A stretch of DNA of 64,000 nt, from the NCBI RefSeq assembly GCF_013314535.1, contig NZ_JABUAE010000003.1:124001-188000 (forward strand). The letters are read 5' to 3'. Position 1 is the stretch's first letter. Every line of letters starts with the position of its first letter. Made by a program: the position numbers and the translations under genes. The notes below the pieces were generated by a model. It did no database searches. It was not told where the DNA came from and saw only the letters and a program-made list of their open reading frames with translations. Below, piece by piece: positions 43,337-52,048 of this stretch. Origin of the DNA: Bacillus sp. Xin1. Its GTDB lineage: Bacteria; Bacillota; Bacilli; Bacillales; Bacillaceae_G.

Positions 43337-43858
43337 ATGTATGTTGATATTTTATTACTTGCAGAATTAACTTCTGGACCCAAGTATGGATATGAAATAA
43401 AGAAAAATATTCAAAATCGCCTTGGAAAAAATTTCGAATTGAATCATAACATGCTCTATCCTGCTCTTCGCCGTTTTGAAGATATGGGAGCAATTACAAA
43501 AAAGATTCATCAACAAATAGGTAAACCAAACCGTAATATTTATGCACTAACTCCTACCGGTGAAGAAATCTTTTATGAAATGATGCGAGAGTTCCCAGAA
43601 AAACTAGCTACTAATGATGCTGAATTTCTTGTACGTGTTGCACTATTTGAGAAACTGGATTACGAAGCTCGTAATGAGGTTTTAACCACTCGTCAAAAAG
43701 TGTTACATACACAATTAACCTCTATTCAATCTTTAGCTGAAACATCACTTTTTATTTCTGAGGTCGTAAAGCATAGAAAATCATGTATTGAACATGAGCT
43801 AGCTTGGATTACATCTCTTATGAAAAAAATAACAGAAAAAGAAAAAAACTATGAATGA
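43337..43858 (+). CDS. PadR-family transcriptional regulator
   Basis: The 173-residue protein has an N-terminal PadR winged helix (LLLAELTSGPKYGYEIKKNI, then NMLYPALRRFEDMGAI, IYALTPTGEEIF) and a C-terminal Vir-type helical dimerisation domain (from about residue 95). PadR proteins are repressors released by phenolic or drug ligands. TAGGAGG precedes the ATG. It is divergent from a P450 with a dyad site between, so it probably controls both itself and the P450. Confidence 0.9.
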   Translation: MYVDILLLAELTSGPKYGYEIKKNIQNRLGKNFELNHNMLYPALRRFEDMGAITKKIHQQIGKPNRNIYALTPTGEEIFYEMMREFPEKLATNDAEFLVRVALFEKLDYEARNEVLTTRQKVLHTQLTSIQSLAETSLFISEVVKHRKSCIEHELAWITSLMKKITEKEKNYE

Positions 43859-43889
43859 AAATGAGATTTATTATCAATACTATAATTAA

Positions 43890-43921
43890 TAAAAGGGCAA
43901 CCCCATACGGTTACCCTTTCT
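43890..43921. terminator. Bidirectional terminator
   Basis: AAAGGGCAACC and GGTTACCCTTT with a 6-base loop, between convergent padR and DUF1540 genes. Confidence 0.85.
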
Positions 43922-43924
43922 CGT

Positions 43925-44080
43925 TTAAGCTTCAGGAATGAATGTTTTGCAATCAGTTTCTTCCGTTTTCGATGCTTTGTTACCTTTATGACTCACTACA
44001 TAAATTGCATCTGCATTACATTTGTTTCCATTACCCCAATATTTACAGTTGTTTACTTCACATAAAACATCTTGTGCCAT
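43925..44080 (-). CDS. DUF1540 small cysteine-rich protein (51 residues)
   Basis: AAGGAGGTGTGATACTT precedes the ATG of MAQDVLCEVNNCKYWGNGNK, CNADAIYVVSHKGNKASKTE and ETDCKTFIPEA. The spacing C7, C12, C21, C44 with VNNCxYxxxGxxCxAxxI is the DUF1540 signature, a probable small metal-binding (zinc) domain common in sporulating Firmicutes. Its function is unknown. The terminator follows directly. Confidence 0.88.
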   Translation of the reverse strand: MAQDVLCEVNNCKYWGNGNKCNADAIYVVSHKGNKASKTEETDCKTFIPEA

Positions 44081-44152
44081 AAGTATCACACCTCCTTATT
44101 CTTTTATCATTAACAAATTTGTGAGGTATGATACCATTTGGTGATCCGTTTT

Positions 44153-44803
44153 TTACTTTTGACGTACTTTTTTGCTTAGAGCAATCTTTCTTAAAGCTCC
44201 TATATCTCCACTTACAATCACATGAATATTGTTAGAAATAGTCTGAATGTCCAAGTCCCACCACTTTATCTCTAACAATTCACTTATTACATCATTTGAA
44301 AATCGCTTTTTTATCTCAATAGCAGGATTACCGCCAACAATTGTATATGGTGGAATGTCTTTTGTTATAACAGCTTTAGCAGCAATAATTGCTCCGTCCC
44401 CTATCTTAACTCCAGGCATAATCGTCGCATCCATTCCAATCCATACATCATTTCCGATTACCGTATCTCCTTTAAACGGTAAATCAGAAAGTGTAGGTGT
44501 GAATTTCTCCCAGCCATGACCGAAAATATTAAATGGATACGCTGAAAATCCATCCATTCTATGATTTGCGCCATTCATAATAAATGTAACTCCAGGTGCT
44601 ATACAACAGAATTTTCCCATAACCAATCGGTCTCCAAAAAATTCATAGTGGTATAGCACTTGATCTTCGAATGTTTCTTCATTTTTCGAATCATAATAAG
44701 AATAATCTCCAACAATAATATTTGGTTTGGTTATTGTATTTTTAATAAAATGAACACTCTTATTTCCTTCAATAGGAAATTTCACATTCGGATTAGGATT
44801 CAT
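44153..44803 (-). CDS. vat: Vat-type streptogramin A O-acetyltransferase (CatB-related, hexapeptide)
   Basis: The 216-residue protein follows VatD closely in order and motif: [20 protein letters not shown] at the start, [40 protein letters not shown] with catalytic His81, HRMDG, then left-handed beta-helix hexapeptides [20 protein letters not shown] and [12 protein letters not shown]. Vat enzymes acetylate streptogramin A antibiotics; related xenobiotic acetyltransferases act on chloramphenicol or others. The ATG at 44803 lies 11 bases upstream of the MFS stop, in an overlap, and matches the VatD start. It is co-translated with the MFS pump and shares its leader attenuator. Confidence 0.85.
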   Translation of the reverse strand: MNPNPNVKFPIEGNKSVHFIKNTITKPNIIVGDYSYYDSKNEETFEDQVLYHYEFFGDRLVMGKFCCIAPGVTFIMNGANHRMDGFSAYPFNIFGHGWEKFTPTLSDLPFKGDTVIGNDVWIGMDATIMPGVKIGDGAIIAAKAVITKDIPPYTIVGGNPAIEIKKRFSNDVISELLEIKWWDLDIQTISNNIHVIVSGDIGALRKIALSKKVRQK

Positions 44804-46064
44804 GCTGGACAGCACCACCTTCATTTGAAGTTTCTATTATTGGTTTCAAATTGTATATTGGCAAAATAAATAAGGAACCAATAATAAATAGTAATGCTGT
44901 TCCTTCATACATTGTACTAAGTGAAAATACTTCTTTTAATGAACCGGCAATACTCATCGTTAATACCATCGAACCCGTAAATAAAGGGCTCAAAATCCCA
45001 TTTACGCGTCCAATAAAGTCTGTATCCGAATTTTGAATAATGAGTGTGTTTATCCCGATTTGAATACAAGGAAGAGCGAGACCACTGAAAAACTGAGCGA
45101 TAAGTGTGATCCATAAATTTGTCGAAAATCCAATGATACCAATCCCGATTGCCTGTGCAACCATTCCTAAAATTAACATTTTTTGCGGAGCGATATTTTT
45201 TGCAAATACCATCGCTAAAGCTCCACCAATAATCATCCCAGCACCATTTACAGTTAATAGCCATTGTAAGCTTTCTTTTGATAGACCTAATTGTTCTGTC
45301 ACGATAAAAATACCTAATGGCTGAATGAGACCAATTCCTAATCCTGCTGCCATAAAACAAATACCAAGTAATGTTAATGCTTTCTTTGCTTTTACATATT
45401 TAATTCCATCTACCATTTCTTGCAGTATGCTCATTTTTTTCTTTTCTTCCTGTTCTTCAGAATCTTTTGGCAGAAATAACAAGACTAACGCCGCAAGTAA
45501 AAAAGCAATACCTGTCACAATAATAGAAGTGTAAATTCCGAAGGCTTGAAATATAAATGTTCCAAGTATAGGACCTAATACCATAAAAATTGCAAAAATG
45601 GTTTGATATAAAGACATCGCCAATTGTACTTCTTCTGTAGATAGATGTTGTTTAAATAATTTCATGCCTGAAGGCTGTGAAAATTGCGAAAGAATCGCAG
45701 AAATTAGTGTAACAAAAAATACAACTTTCCACGTACCAAACATAAGTGTAAAAAGTACCGCAAATACAGATAATGAACTTAAAGTTTCACACCAAATCAT
45801 CGTTCTTTTTGGTTTCCACCTATCCGCGAATGTCCCTCCTATAAATGAAAAAATAAAAATTGGTGCAAATTCCGCAACTGAAATCATGGAAATGGCAAAC
45901 GCATCGCCATTTGTCATTTCCATTACATAAAGCAATACCGCAAAGTTTCGGATCCAAATCCCTACTTGGAGAAATAATGCCGAAGCAATGATCGCCTGCA
46001 CAAATCGATTTTTTAATACTACAGACATATTACTCTTTGGTTTCGTTTCTACATTCATTGACAT
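44793..46064 (-). CDS. MFS drug-exporter-like transporter
   Basis: The 423-residue protein has 12 membrane segments. [20 protein letters not shown] (about residues 75-94) is motif A; the size and MFS_3-like pattern resemble macrolide and enterobactin exporters. Its 3' end overlaps a streptogramin acetyltransferase gene, which supports an antibiotic-export role. The ATG follows AGGGGGC, eight bases away, but this site lies in the 3' arm of a terminator-like hairpin preceded by a 20-codon leader ORF, so expression is probably inducible by ribosome-targeting drugs. That control is inferred. Confidence 0.88.
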   Translation of the reverse strand: MSMNVETKPKSNMSVVLKNRFVQAIIASALFLQVGIWIRNFAVLLYVMEMTNGDAFAISMISVAEFAPIFIFSFIGGTFADRWKPKRTMIWCETLSSLSVFAVLFTLMFGTWKVVFFVTLISAILSQFSQPSGMKLFKQHLSTEEVQLAMSLYQTIFAIFMVLGPILGTFIFQAFGIYTSIIVTGIAFLLAALVLLFLPKDSEEQEEKKKMSILQEMVDGIKYVKAKKALTLLGICFMAAGLGIGLIQPLGIFIVTEQLGLSKESLQWLLTVNGAGMIIGGALAMVFAKNIAPQKMLILGMVAQAIGIGIIGFSTNLWITLIAQFFSGLALPCIQIGINTLIIQNSDTDFIGRVNGILSPLFTGSMVLTMSIAGSLKEVFSLSTMYEGTALLFIIGSLFILPIYNLKPIIETSNEGGAVQHES

Positions 46065-46100
46065 AAAAAAGCCCCCTATTCCGCATTCTAAATAGGAGGC
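46065..46100 (-). promoter_or_regulatory. Attenuator hairpin with T-run, hides the MFS ribosome binding site
   Basis: On the minus strand GCCTCCTATT (46100-46091) pairs with AATAGGGGGC (46080-46071), followed by six T and then the ATG of the MFS gene. It is both a terminator and a lid on AGGGGG. AATAGGA at 46187-46181 upstream could pair with TCCTATT in the 5' arm and act as antiterminator. Confidence 0.7.
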
Positions 46101-46150
46101 AGCACAATCATATTATAAAAGACAGGTCTATTCGCAGCGCGAAAATACAT
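46088..46150 (-). CDS. 20-residue leader peptide of the MFS-Vat operon
   Basis: AAAAGGG precedes an ATG that opens MYFRAANRPVFYNMIVLPPI and TAG. The last five codons are the 5' arm of the attenuator hairpin. Ribosomes that stall inside this ORF would alter folding of the arm, the arrangement known from erm, cat, bmrC-type and vga-type resistance leaders. The peptide sequence is not recognised; no experimental support can be read from sequence. Confidence 0.55.
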   Translation of the reverse strand: MYFRAANRPVFYNMIVLPPI

Positions 46151-46339
46151 CCCTTTTACATATAAAAATGTACATACTAATCCTATTCAGAAGAATATTT
46201 CGTTCTATAACGAAGATTTCTTAAAAAATAGAATTAGTTGATCATTGGGATGTCTTCACCCTTCCGTTTCAATTTAAAATCACACATACATACTCTATGT
46301 AAACCACCAAACATGTATGCGTGTCTCAATTTATTTATT

Positions 46340-47575
46340 CTAGAAAGACAATGGTAATTCCTCTAAAGAACGCATTAAATAATTACCTTGCCACTTCACT
46401 TTTTCACGCTCACCTTTTATTTGGATGTTTGGCATACGGGTTAGCAATGTGGAAATTGCAATTTTTGCTTCTAGCCGGGCAAGTGGTGCTCCTAAACAAA
46501 AATGACTCCCCAGTCCAAAAGCAATGTGCCTGTTATTTTTCCTTGTAATATCAAAAACCTCTGGATTTACAAAAACATTCTCATCACGATTCGCTGAAGC
46601 TAATGAAATAGTCACCATATCCCCTTTTTGAATTTCTTGACCATGTATCATAAAAGGTTCAGCTGCCCAGCGTGCTGTCGTAACTTCAACAGGGGAATAA
46701 TAACGTAATCCTTCTTCAATCGCCGAATCAATAAGCTCTGGTTGTTCTTCTAATAACTGTAGTTGACTTGGATTCTCCAGTAAAGCCAAAACTGTATTGG
46801 TAATTAGATTCACAGTCGTTTCATGCCCAGCTACAATTAGTAACATAATCATTGAATAAAGTTCTTGGGCACTTAACTTACTACCTTCACTTTCAGCTTG
46901 GATTAATGCACTAACCAAATCTTCTATTGGATTTTTCCGCTTTATATCCACCAAGTATTGGAGATATGTAATGAATTCTGCTAGTTTCATTTCAGTTTCC
47001 TTTATTTCTTCAGGGGTTTCGGGTGAATCAATTACCGCATGAGACCACACTCTAAATTTTTCTTGATCCTCTTTTGGAATCCCTAGCATTTCACTGATTA
47101 CATTGATTGGCAATGGAAATGCATAGTCATTAACAAGGTTTAAAGAGCGTTTCTGTTCGGCATGATCTAATAAAGTATCCGCAATATGCTGAATACGTTC
47201 ATCTAATTGTGAAATCATCTTAGGAGTAAATGCTTTCTGAACTAATGAGCGTAGTCGATTATGATCAGGCGGATCCGAATTTAGCATATGAGTCGTTAAA
47301 TAATCTCCATTGTCTACAGAAAGAAATGGATTAACCTCTACTTTTTCAAATACATTTTCAGGGTTTTTCTTTAAACGAGAATCTTTTAAAAACGCTAATG
47401 CATCTTCATATCTTGTAATGAGCCATTCTGTCCCAAGTTCACTCTGATTTACGAACAAAATAGGTTGTGATTTACGTGATTCTTTATAAATCTCATAAGC
47501 ATCTTCTTTAAACTCTGCAGAAGCTAAATGAATACCATTTTCTATTTTGTAGCCCACCGTGTTTTTGAAAGACAT
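46340..47575 (-). CDS. Cytochrome P450, second copy
   Basis: The protein, about 411 residues, has the I-helix LLIVAGHETTVNLI, EEGLRYYSPVE with ExxR, and the heme loop FGLGSHFCLGAPLARLEAKI. It is in the CYP107-like group (B. subtilis YjiB relatives). It shares HxxxDPPDHNRLRSLVQKAFTP with many macrolide-oxidising P450s, but that is family-wide. The ATG at 47575 follows GAGGGAGTACG; the longest frame adds 12 codons without a site. It is a single gene about 4.3 kb from the other P450 and only about 30% of positions look alike, so it is not a recent duplicate. Confidence 0.88.
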   Translation of the reverse strand: MSFKNTVGYKIENGIHLASAEFKEDAYEIYKESRKSQPILFVNQSELGTEWLITRYEDALAFLKDSRLKKNPENVFEKVEVNPFLSVDNGDYLTTHMLNSDPPDHNRLRSLVQKAFTPKMISQLDERIQHIADTLLDHAEQKRSLNLVNDYAFPLPINVISEMLGIPKEDQEKFRVWSHAVIDSPETPEEIKETEMKLAEFITYLQYLVDIKRKNPIEDLVSALIQAESEGSKLSAQELYSMIMLLIVAGHETTVNLITNTVLALLENPSQLQLLEEQPELIDSAIEEGLRYYSPVEVTTARWAAEPFMIHGQEIQKGDMVTISLASANRDENVFVNPEVFDITRKNNRHIAFGLGSHFCLGAPLARLEAKIAISTLLTRMPNIQIKGEREKVKWQGNYLMRSLEELPLSF

Positions 47576-47702
47576 CGTACTCCCTCGCTCTCTTCTATTT
47601 GTGAAACTCACTCCAACATATGAATTATAACTTATAAAAAGAGGGAATTTTGTTAATTTTTCGTTATAATCTTACTTTATATATTGAAAAATAATTCATT
47701 TC

Positions 47703-47749
47703 AAAAAACGAGCGATAAGAAGATGAGTTCTTCTTATCGCTTGTTTTTT
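47703..47749. terminator. Strong terminator
   Basis: CGAGCGATAAGAAG and CTTCTTATCGCTTG with A/T runs on both sides form a long stem, just after the stop of the gene at 47752. Confidence 0.9.
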
Positions 47750-47751
47750 CA

Positions 47752-48168
47752 CTAAGAAAAGCACATAAAATTACTAATTTGTTGATATCTATAACTTACT
47801 TTTCGGCGACGTCCACCTTGCCATGTGTATCCTGATACCCCATTTCGTCTCACTTCAGTCGGGAAAAACCATAAATCTCTTCCAAAAGGCCCTGGGCGAT
47901 GTAAACGTAAGTATCCCCATCTTCCCAAACAATTACACATCCATGTTCTTATATGACCACTTTGTGCAGGAGCCGCAAACGTTGATGGTACAGAAGGTGC
48001 TTGTGATGGAGGTGGCCCTGTTGGAGCATCTTCTGCATCATCTGGTCGATATTCCTCAAGTTCTACATCTCTTGACTCATGAGACGCTTCATAGTCAAAA
48101 GTTTGCGGGTTATAATATGCTGTTTGATTATAATCTACATACGGAAAATACGTTGACTGATTATACAT
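47752..48168 (-). CDS. Hypothetical protein with Pro/Ala linker and basic Trp-rich C-terminal domain
   Basis: The 138-residue protein has a Tyr/Gln/Asn-rich N-terminus (YNQSTYFPYVDYNQTAYYNP), an acidic segment, a Pro-rich linker (APTGPPPSQAPSVPSTFAAP), and a compact basic C-terminal part, RTWMCNCLGRWGYLRLHRPG then PFGRDLWFFPTEVRRNGVSG. AGAGGTGATTTTTTT precedes the ATG. The composition recalls spore-surface or coat-associated proteins, but I do not recognise the family. The two Cys in MCNC and the Arg/Trp richness suggest a small stable domain. Confidence 0.75.
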   Translation of the reverse strand: MYNQSTYFPYVDYNQTAYYNPQTFDYEASHESRDVELEEYRPDDAEDAPTGPPPSQAPSVPSTFAAPAQSGHIRTWMCNCLGRWGYLRLHRPGPFGRDLWFFPTEVRRNGVSGYTWQGGRRRKVSYRYQQISNFMCFS

Positions 48169-48322
48169 AAAAAAATCACCTCTTATGATTAATTACTCTA
48201 TCCAATCATATGTTATATCTCTTATATATGAAGCTTATTTATATAGCCCAAAAAAGAAGTTGAGGGATTATGTATTTATATAACTGCAAAATATTATAGA
48301 GGTTCTCATTTCCTTCTCCAAA

Positions 48323-48371
48323 CAAAAAAGCCCGATTTCTCAACTTTAATACTGAGAAATCGGGCTTTTTA
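48323..48371. terminator. Strong terminator
   Basis: AAAAAGCCCGATTTCTCA and TGAGAAATCGGGCTTTTT form a perfect 18-base stem, just after the DUF1835 gene stop. Confidence 0.92.
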
Positions 48372-48398
48372 TAATGGACACTGTAAAGCAGTCCTTTC

Positions 48399-49406
48399 CT
48401 AATGGCTCTTCTTCAGTTTGACACTGTAATAGCGCATCGCTTTTAAAGTACCTTCCATTTCAAATACACCTTGCTGGATTAATGTACGTAAGCGATATTC
48501 AAGAAAAATATCTCCAATCACTTGCTCGATATGCCCAAGAACTTCTCCTATTAACCTTGGTGCCTTACAGAAAGACCTTGCTGTTTTTAACTTTTCTGCA
48601 CATTCGACAATGAAAGAATCAAAATAATCTTCTTGTACAGATTGAACTTTGTTTTCGTTCCAAATTCGTAATAAATCCGTAGTTTCAGATAGTAACTTCC
48701 ATTCTTGTTCAAAACCTTTTCGTTCTTCTTCAGATAGTAATGCGGAGTTCTCATATTTTTCATAAATAATTGCTAGTTGTTCTGGAGATAACTCCCCTGT
48801 CGCGCGTATATCATAACCTTCTGGGAACAGCTCTCTAGCTTCAGATGTGTTAATTACATGAATATTATCTCGATCTTGTAAATGTGCAAGTACAAAACAA
48901 AGACCTACATGTTCATGTGTATTGTTAGCTTTCCAAATTGTGATTGGTATATCTTGAGGAATAGACTGTAATTCTTCCATCGATTGTCTAAATGTTGATA
49001 AATACTCTTCTTCAAAATAAAGATCATAAGAGTTTAAATTTCTAGATAGCCATTGCTGACGAGCTACTTGTCCAGCTTCTAACTCTAATTGATGGATTGG
49101 CCCAATAGAGAATGCATCTGAGAAAAGAATAACATAGTCTTCTGTTAAACTAGCTTGTTTCAACATGTACTTAATACATCCAGCTGGCGAGTCACCAAAT
49201 GCAATATGTACATGTTTACTCTCTTTAATATGTAGTTTAGGTTTTTGTGATTCAATGAGTTGTTTTGGGATTTCTGTTAAGATTGTCATTCTATTTTCGC
49301 TTGGCTCTGTTTCCATTAAATCAAGTTGAATTAAGATGAGGCGAAGTAATGATTTTGCTTCATCTTCTGGCATATTTTCAATTACTTCACTTAACTTATC
49401 TATCAT
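48399..49406 (-). CDS. DUF1835/DUF3658 protein
   Basis: The protein, about 335 residues, has KHVHIAFGDSPAGCIKYMLK (DUF1835, about residues 63-82) with LFSDAFSIGPI, and a C-terminal DUF3658 region around FDSFIVECAEKL. The two domains usually occur together in Bacillus proteins of unknown function. The ATG at 49406 lies six bases after AGAGGG; 21 further codons upstream lack a site. An N-terminal helical segment (LSEVIENMPEDEAKSLLRLI) precedes the domains. Single gene. Confidence 0.82.
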   Translation of the reverse strand: MIDKLSEVIENMPEDEAKSLLRLILIQLDLMETEPSENRMTILTEIPKQLIESQKPKLHIKESKHVHIAFGDSPAGCIKYMLKQASLTEDYVILFSDAFSIGPIHQLELEAGQVARQQWLSRNLNSYDLYFEEEYLSTFRQSMEELQSIPQDIPITIWKANNTHEHVGLCFVLAHLQDRDNIHVINTSEARELFPEGYDIRATGELSPEQLAIIYEKYENSALLSEEERKGFEQEWKLLSETTDLLRIWNENKVQSVQEDYFDSFIVECAEKLKTARSFCKAPRLIGEVLGHIEQVIGDIFLEYRLRTLIQQGVFEMEGTLKAMRYYSVKLKKSH

Positions 49407-49479
49407 GTATTTCCCTCTATTCATTTCTAAAATAATGTAATTTATAGTGTAACATATAATAAGACTCATGTTATTCGTT

Positions 49480-49896
49480 TCATCTAATAATTGCTAAGAG
49501 AAATGAAAAAGATAAAAAAGCACATAGTGGAATAAATAACATTGTATCCATTTTCGCAAAATACGTATCTTTTTTTCTTTTAAAAATACCAATATAGTTA
49601 AACTCACCAATTACTCTTATCGCAAATACAAACATACAAATCCAAGAACCAATTTGAACGATGACACGTGGAATAAAAGAGAAAATAACATTTGCTTGTA
49701 ATAATAAAAGTAACGCTGCTATACATAGTAATAGCGCAACTAATAAGGTTATACCAGTTCCAGGAGTAAAAGCTTTTTCTCCGGAATCAGTTGGAATCGC
49801 TGCCTTTATTCCCCATTTCCCGCCAAATGCCCAATAAACATGCAATAAACTAATACACACTAAGAGACATGCTGATATAGTGATGATAATGAGCAA
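49480..49896 (-). CDS. DUF3995 membrane protein
   Basis: The protein, about 138 residues, has four hydrophobic segments. LLHVYWAFGGKWGIKAAIPT (about residues 18-37) is the DUF3995 signature, followed by FTPGTGITLLVALLLCIAAL and IRVIGEFNYIGIFKRKKDT. Function is unknown. I use the TTG at 49896, seven bases after GGAGGTG; the longest frame begins 22 codons earlier without a site. It lies 73 bases upstream of the DUF1835 gene in the same direction. Confidence 0.8.
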   Translation of the reverse strand: MLIIITISACLLVCISLLHVYWAFGGKWGIKAAIPTDSGEKAFTPGTGITLLVALLLCIAALLLLLQANVIFSFIPRVIVQIGSWICMFVFAIRVIGEFNYIGIFKRKKDTYFAKMDTMLFIPLCAFLSFSFLLAIIR

Positions 49897-50134
49897 TAGT
49901 AACACCTCCGTCAATGTGCTTCTTTTAAAATTAAGAATATTCAACAAAACAATAATTAGCAATCTATTTCTAAATTATTCACAATACCGTCATTTGTAAT
50001 ATTATTTGACTTTCATTTTTGATATTCCGAAACCGTATAAAAACAATTGCATATAAAGGCATTAAGTTTACTTGTAATCAATGGGCCGGATTGCTCTAAT
50101 TGAAAAAGGATGTGATTCCGGTGAAAAACATAGA

Positions 50135-50178
50135 GAAAAGCGATTTTCTATTCAACACTGAACGAAAAATCGCTTTCC
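50135..50178. terminator. Terminator-like hairpin
   Basis: GAAAAGCGATTTT and AAAATCGCTTT pair around a loop of about 18 bases. It lies downstream of trpB and the short permease-like frame on the minus strand. Confidence 0.65.
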
Positions 50179-50202
50179 AATTTTTACATACGTTTTGTGA
50201 TT

Positions 50203-50259
50203 TTAAAAACTTGTATTTTTAAGAGCTCTTCCAAATAAGATAGACTTAATATCCTTCAC
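50203..50259 (-). pseudogene. N-terminal stub of an APC-type permease
   Basis: GAGGAGGAATTTAAG precedes a GTG that opens only VKDIKSILFGRALKNTSF and TAA. This is how some APC-superfamily permeases (KimA-like) begin in Bacillus: a short basic helix with the FGRxLKN motif before the membrane part. The rest is missing, so a deletion probably removed a permease gene that followed trpB in the same operon. Confidence 0.35.
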
Positions 50260-50302
50260 CTTAAATTCCTCCTCATTAACATCCTTCTTATAGAATACGG
50301 GA

Positions 50303-51493
50303 TTATTTCTGGTTATTTATTTCAAATACTTGCTGTACGTCTTTATCGCCGCGCCCAGATAAATTAACGATAATACTTTGATCATTTCGTAAGGTTGCTG
50401 CTAACTTTATAGCATAAGCCACTGCATGGGAACTTTCCAATGCAGGAATAATACCTTCAACACGAGACAATTTATGAAACGCTTCTAATGCTTCATGATC
50501 ATTAATTGCTACATATTCTGCACGACCGGTTTCTTTATAATAACTATGTTCTGGTCCAACACCTTGATAGTCCAGTCCTGCGGCAATGGAATGAGCTTCT
50601 GCAATTTCTCCATTTTCATCTTTCATCATATAGCACTTAAATCCGTGGATGATACCAGGCTCTCCTGCCGTGAGAGGTGCTGCATGCATCCCTGTTTCAA
50701 TCCCTTTGCCACCTGGTTCAACACCTACCATTTTTACTTCTTTATCATTATAAAATGGGGCAAATAATCCAATTGCATTACTTCCTCCACCTACACAAGC
50801 CACCAAATAGTCAGGTAGACGTTGTTCTTTTTCAATGTGTTGTTCTCTTGCTTCTCTTCCAATTACAGCTTGAAAGTGACGAACAATCGTTGGATATGGA
50901 TGTGGTCCCAGTGCAGAACCTAATAAATAAAATGTATTTTCATAGTTTAGAGCGTAATCTTCAAGTGCTGCATCTACCGCTTCCTTAAGGATACGTCCTC
51001 CTTCTTGAACAGCAATTACCTTCGCTCCTAATAGTTCCATACGGAATACATTTAATTGTTGACGTTCTGTATCCAGCCCTCCCATATAAATCGTACAATC
51101 TATTCCGAACATCGCACATGCAGTAGCTGTAGCCACTCCATGCTGCCCCGCTCCCGTTTCTGCAATGATACGTTTTGCTCCCATTCTCTTCGCAAGCAAA
51201 ATTTGTCCTAACACATTGTTAATTTTATGGGCTCCTGTATGATTAAGATCTTCTCTTTTAAGATAGATTTTTGCACCACCGATTTCTTCACTCAAGCGAT
51301 TGGCATAATACAATGGATTTGGACGCCCTACATATTCTTTAAGATAGTATTCATATTCATTTATAAACTCTGGGTCATCTTTGTATTGATTAAACGCGCT
51401 CTCCAGATGAAGTAAAGCCTCTTGCAGTTGTTCTGGCACAAAACTACCCCCAAATTCTCCAAAATATCCATTTTCCGCTTGTAATAAATTCAT
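50303..51493 (-). CDS. trpB: Tryptophan synthase beta chain, orphan copy
   Basis: The 396-residue protein has the TrpB core: PLP lysine K90 in [20 protein letters not shown], phosphate-binding GGGSNA, and SAGL-type [16 protein letters not shown]. It makes tryptophan from indole and serine. The N-terminus ([20 protein letters not shown]) differs clearly from the operon TrpB of B. cereus that I remember. No trpA, trpC or other trp gene is next to it. A complete T-box leader with a TGG specifier lies upstream, so it should be made when charged tRNA-Trp is scarce. It may salvage indole. The ATG follows GGGAGGAATTAAC. Confidence 0.9.
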   Translation of the reverse strand: MNLLQAENGYFGEFGGSFVPEQLQEALLHLESAFNQYKDDPEFINEYEYYLKEYVGRPNPLYYANRLSEEIGGAKIYLKREDLNHTGAHKINNVLGQILLAKRMGAKRIIAETGAGQHGVATATACAMFGIDCTIYMGGLDTERQQLNVFRMELLGAKVIAVQEGGRILKEAVDAALEDYALNYENTFYLLGSALGPHPYPTIVRHFQAVIGREAREQHIEKEQRLPDYLVACVGGGSNAIGLFAPFYNDKEVKMVGVEPGGKGIETGMHAAPLTAGEPGIIHGFKCYMMKDENGEIAEAHSIAAGLDYQGVGPEHSYYKETGRAEYVAINDHEALEAFHKLSRVEGIIPALESSHAVAYAIKLAATLRNDQSIIVNLSGRGDKDVQQVFEINNQK

Positions 51494-51550
51494 GTTAATT
51501 CCTCCCTTTCATTTGTTAATGATAGAATAAGAAAAATATCTTTGAACGCA

Positions 51551-51835
51551 AAAAGCCCTCTACATGCATAAGGCATGTAGAGGGCGATATATACGATTAT
51601 ACCGTGGTGCCACCTCTTTTGATTCTTTGTCACATAGACTAAGAATCCTCTCGTTTTTGGATACGGAAAAATAGATTCGATATCCTCATCCTTGTAACGG
51701 CGGCACCCGGTTCGCATACTCCTAATGTTTCAACGTACCTCTCCTAAGTCCATTCGGTATAATCTATCGTACTGGATCGCACCAACCCCAGCTCTCTGCA
51801 ACGCGTCAATTAAACGTACTCTTCTTAGTCAACGA
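51551..51835 (-). promoter_or_regulatory. T-box riboswitch, tryptophan type
   Basis: The leader has the T-box sequence GGTGGCACCACGGT (complement of 51601-51614) and a terminator stem GCCCTCTACATGC/GCATGTAGAGGGC followed by TTTTTGCG (51551-51585). Stem I carries CCGAATGGACTTAGG with TGG (51752-51750) in the specifier position, which fits tRNA-Trp and the trpB gene downstream. Uncharged tRNA should stabilise the antiterminator. Confidence 0.93.
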
Positions 51836-51975
51836 TTTTTATTATTGAAATTTAACTATCATATTACATAGTTAAATTTATTTTGTCAACATCAAATGAT
51901 AGAAAATTCATTTATTTTAATCAAGTTATTTTTTCATTAATCCCATAATATTTAATAAACTAATTCAACAATAGT

Positions 51976-52025
51976 AAAAAAACGCAATAACCATTTATCG
52001 TACAATAAAAGGGCATTGCGTTTTT
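51976..52025 (-). terminator. Terminator of the membrane-protein gene
   Basis: AAAAACGCAAT and ATTGCGTTTTT pair around a loop of about 27 bases, just after the stop at 52049. Confidence 0.65.
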
Positions 52026-52048
52026 AAGTATTCGTCTAGGAATATTCT

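Noticed and set aside
50101-50220. Plus-strand frame starting at a GTG after AAAAAGGA
   Set aside because: Most of it is the terminator hairpin; the composition does not look like a protein.
51490-51717. 75-codon minus-strand frame before trpB
   Set aside because: It lies wholly inside the T-box leader, including the T-box sequence and terminator.
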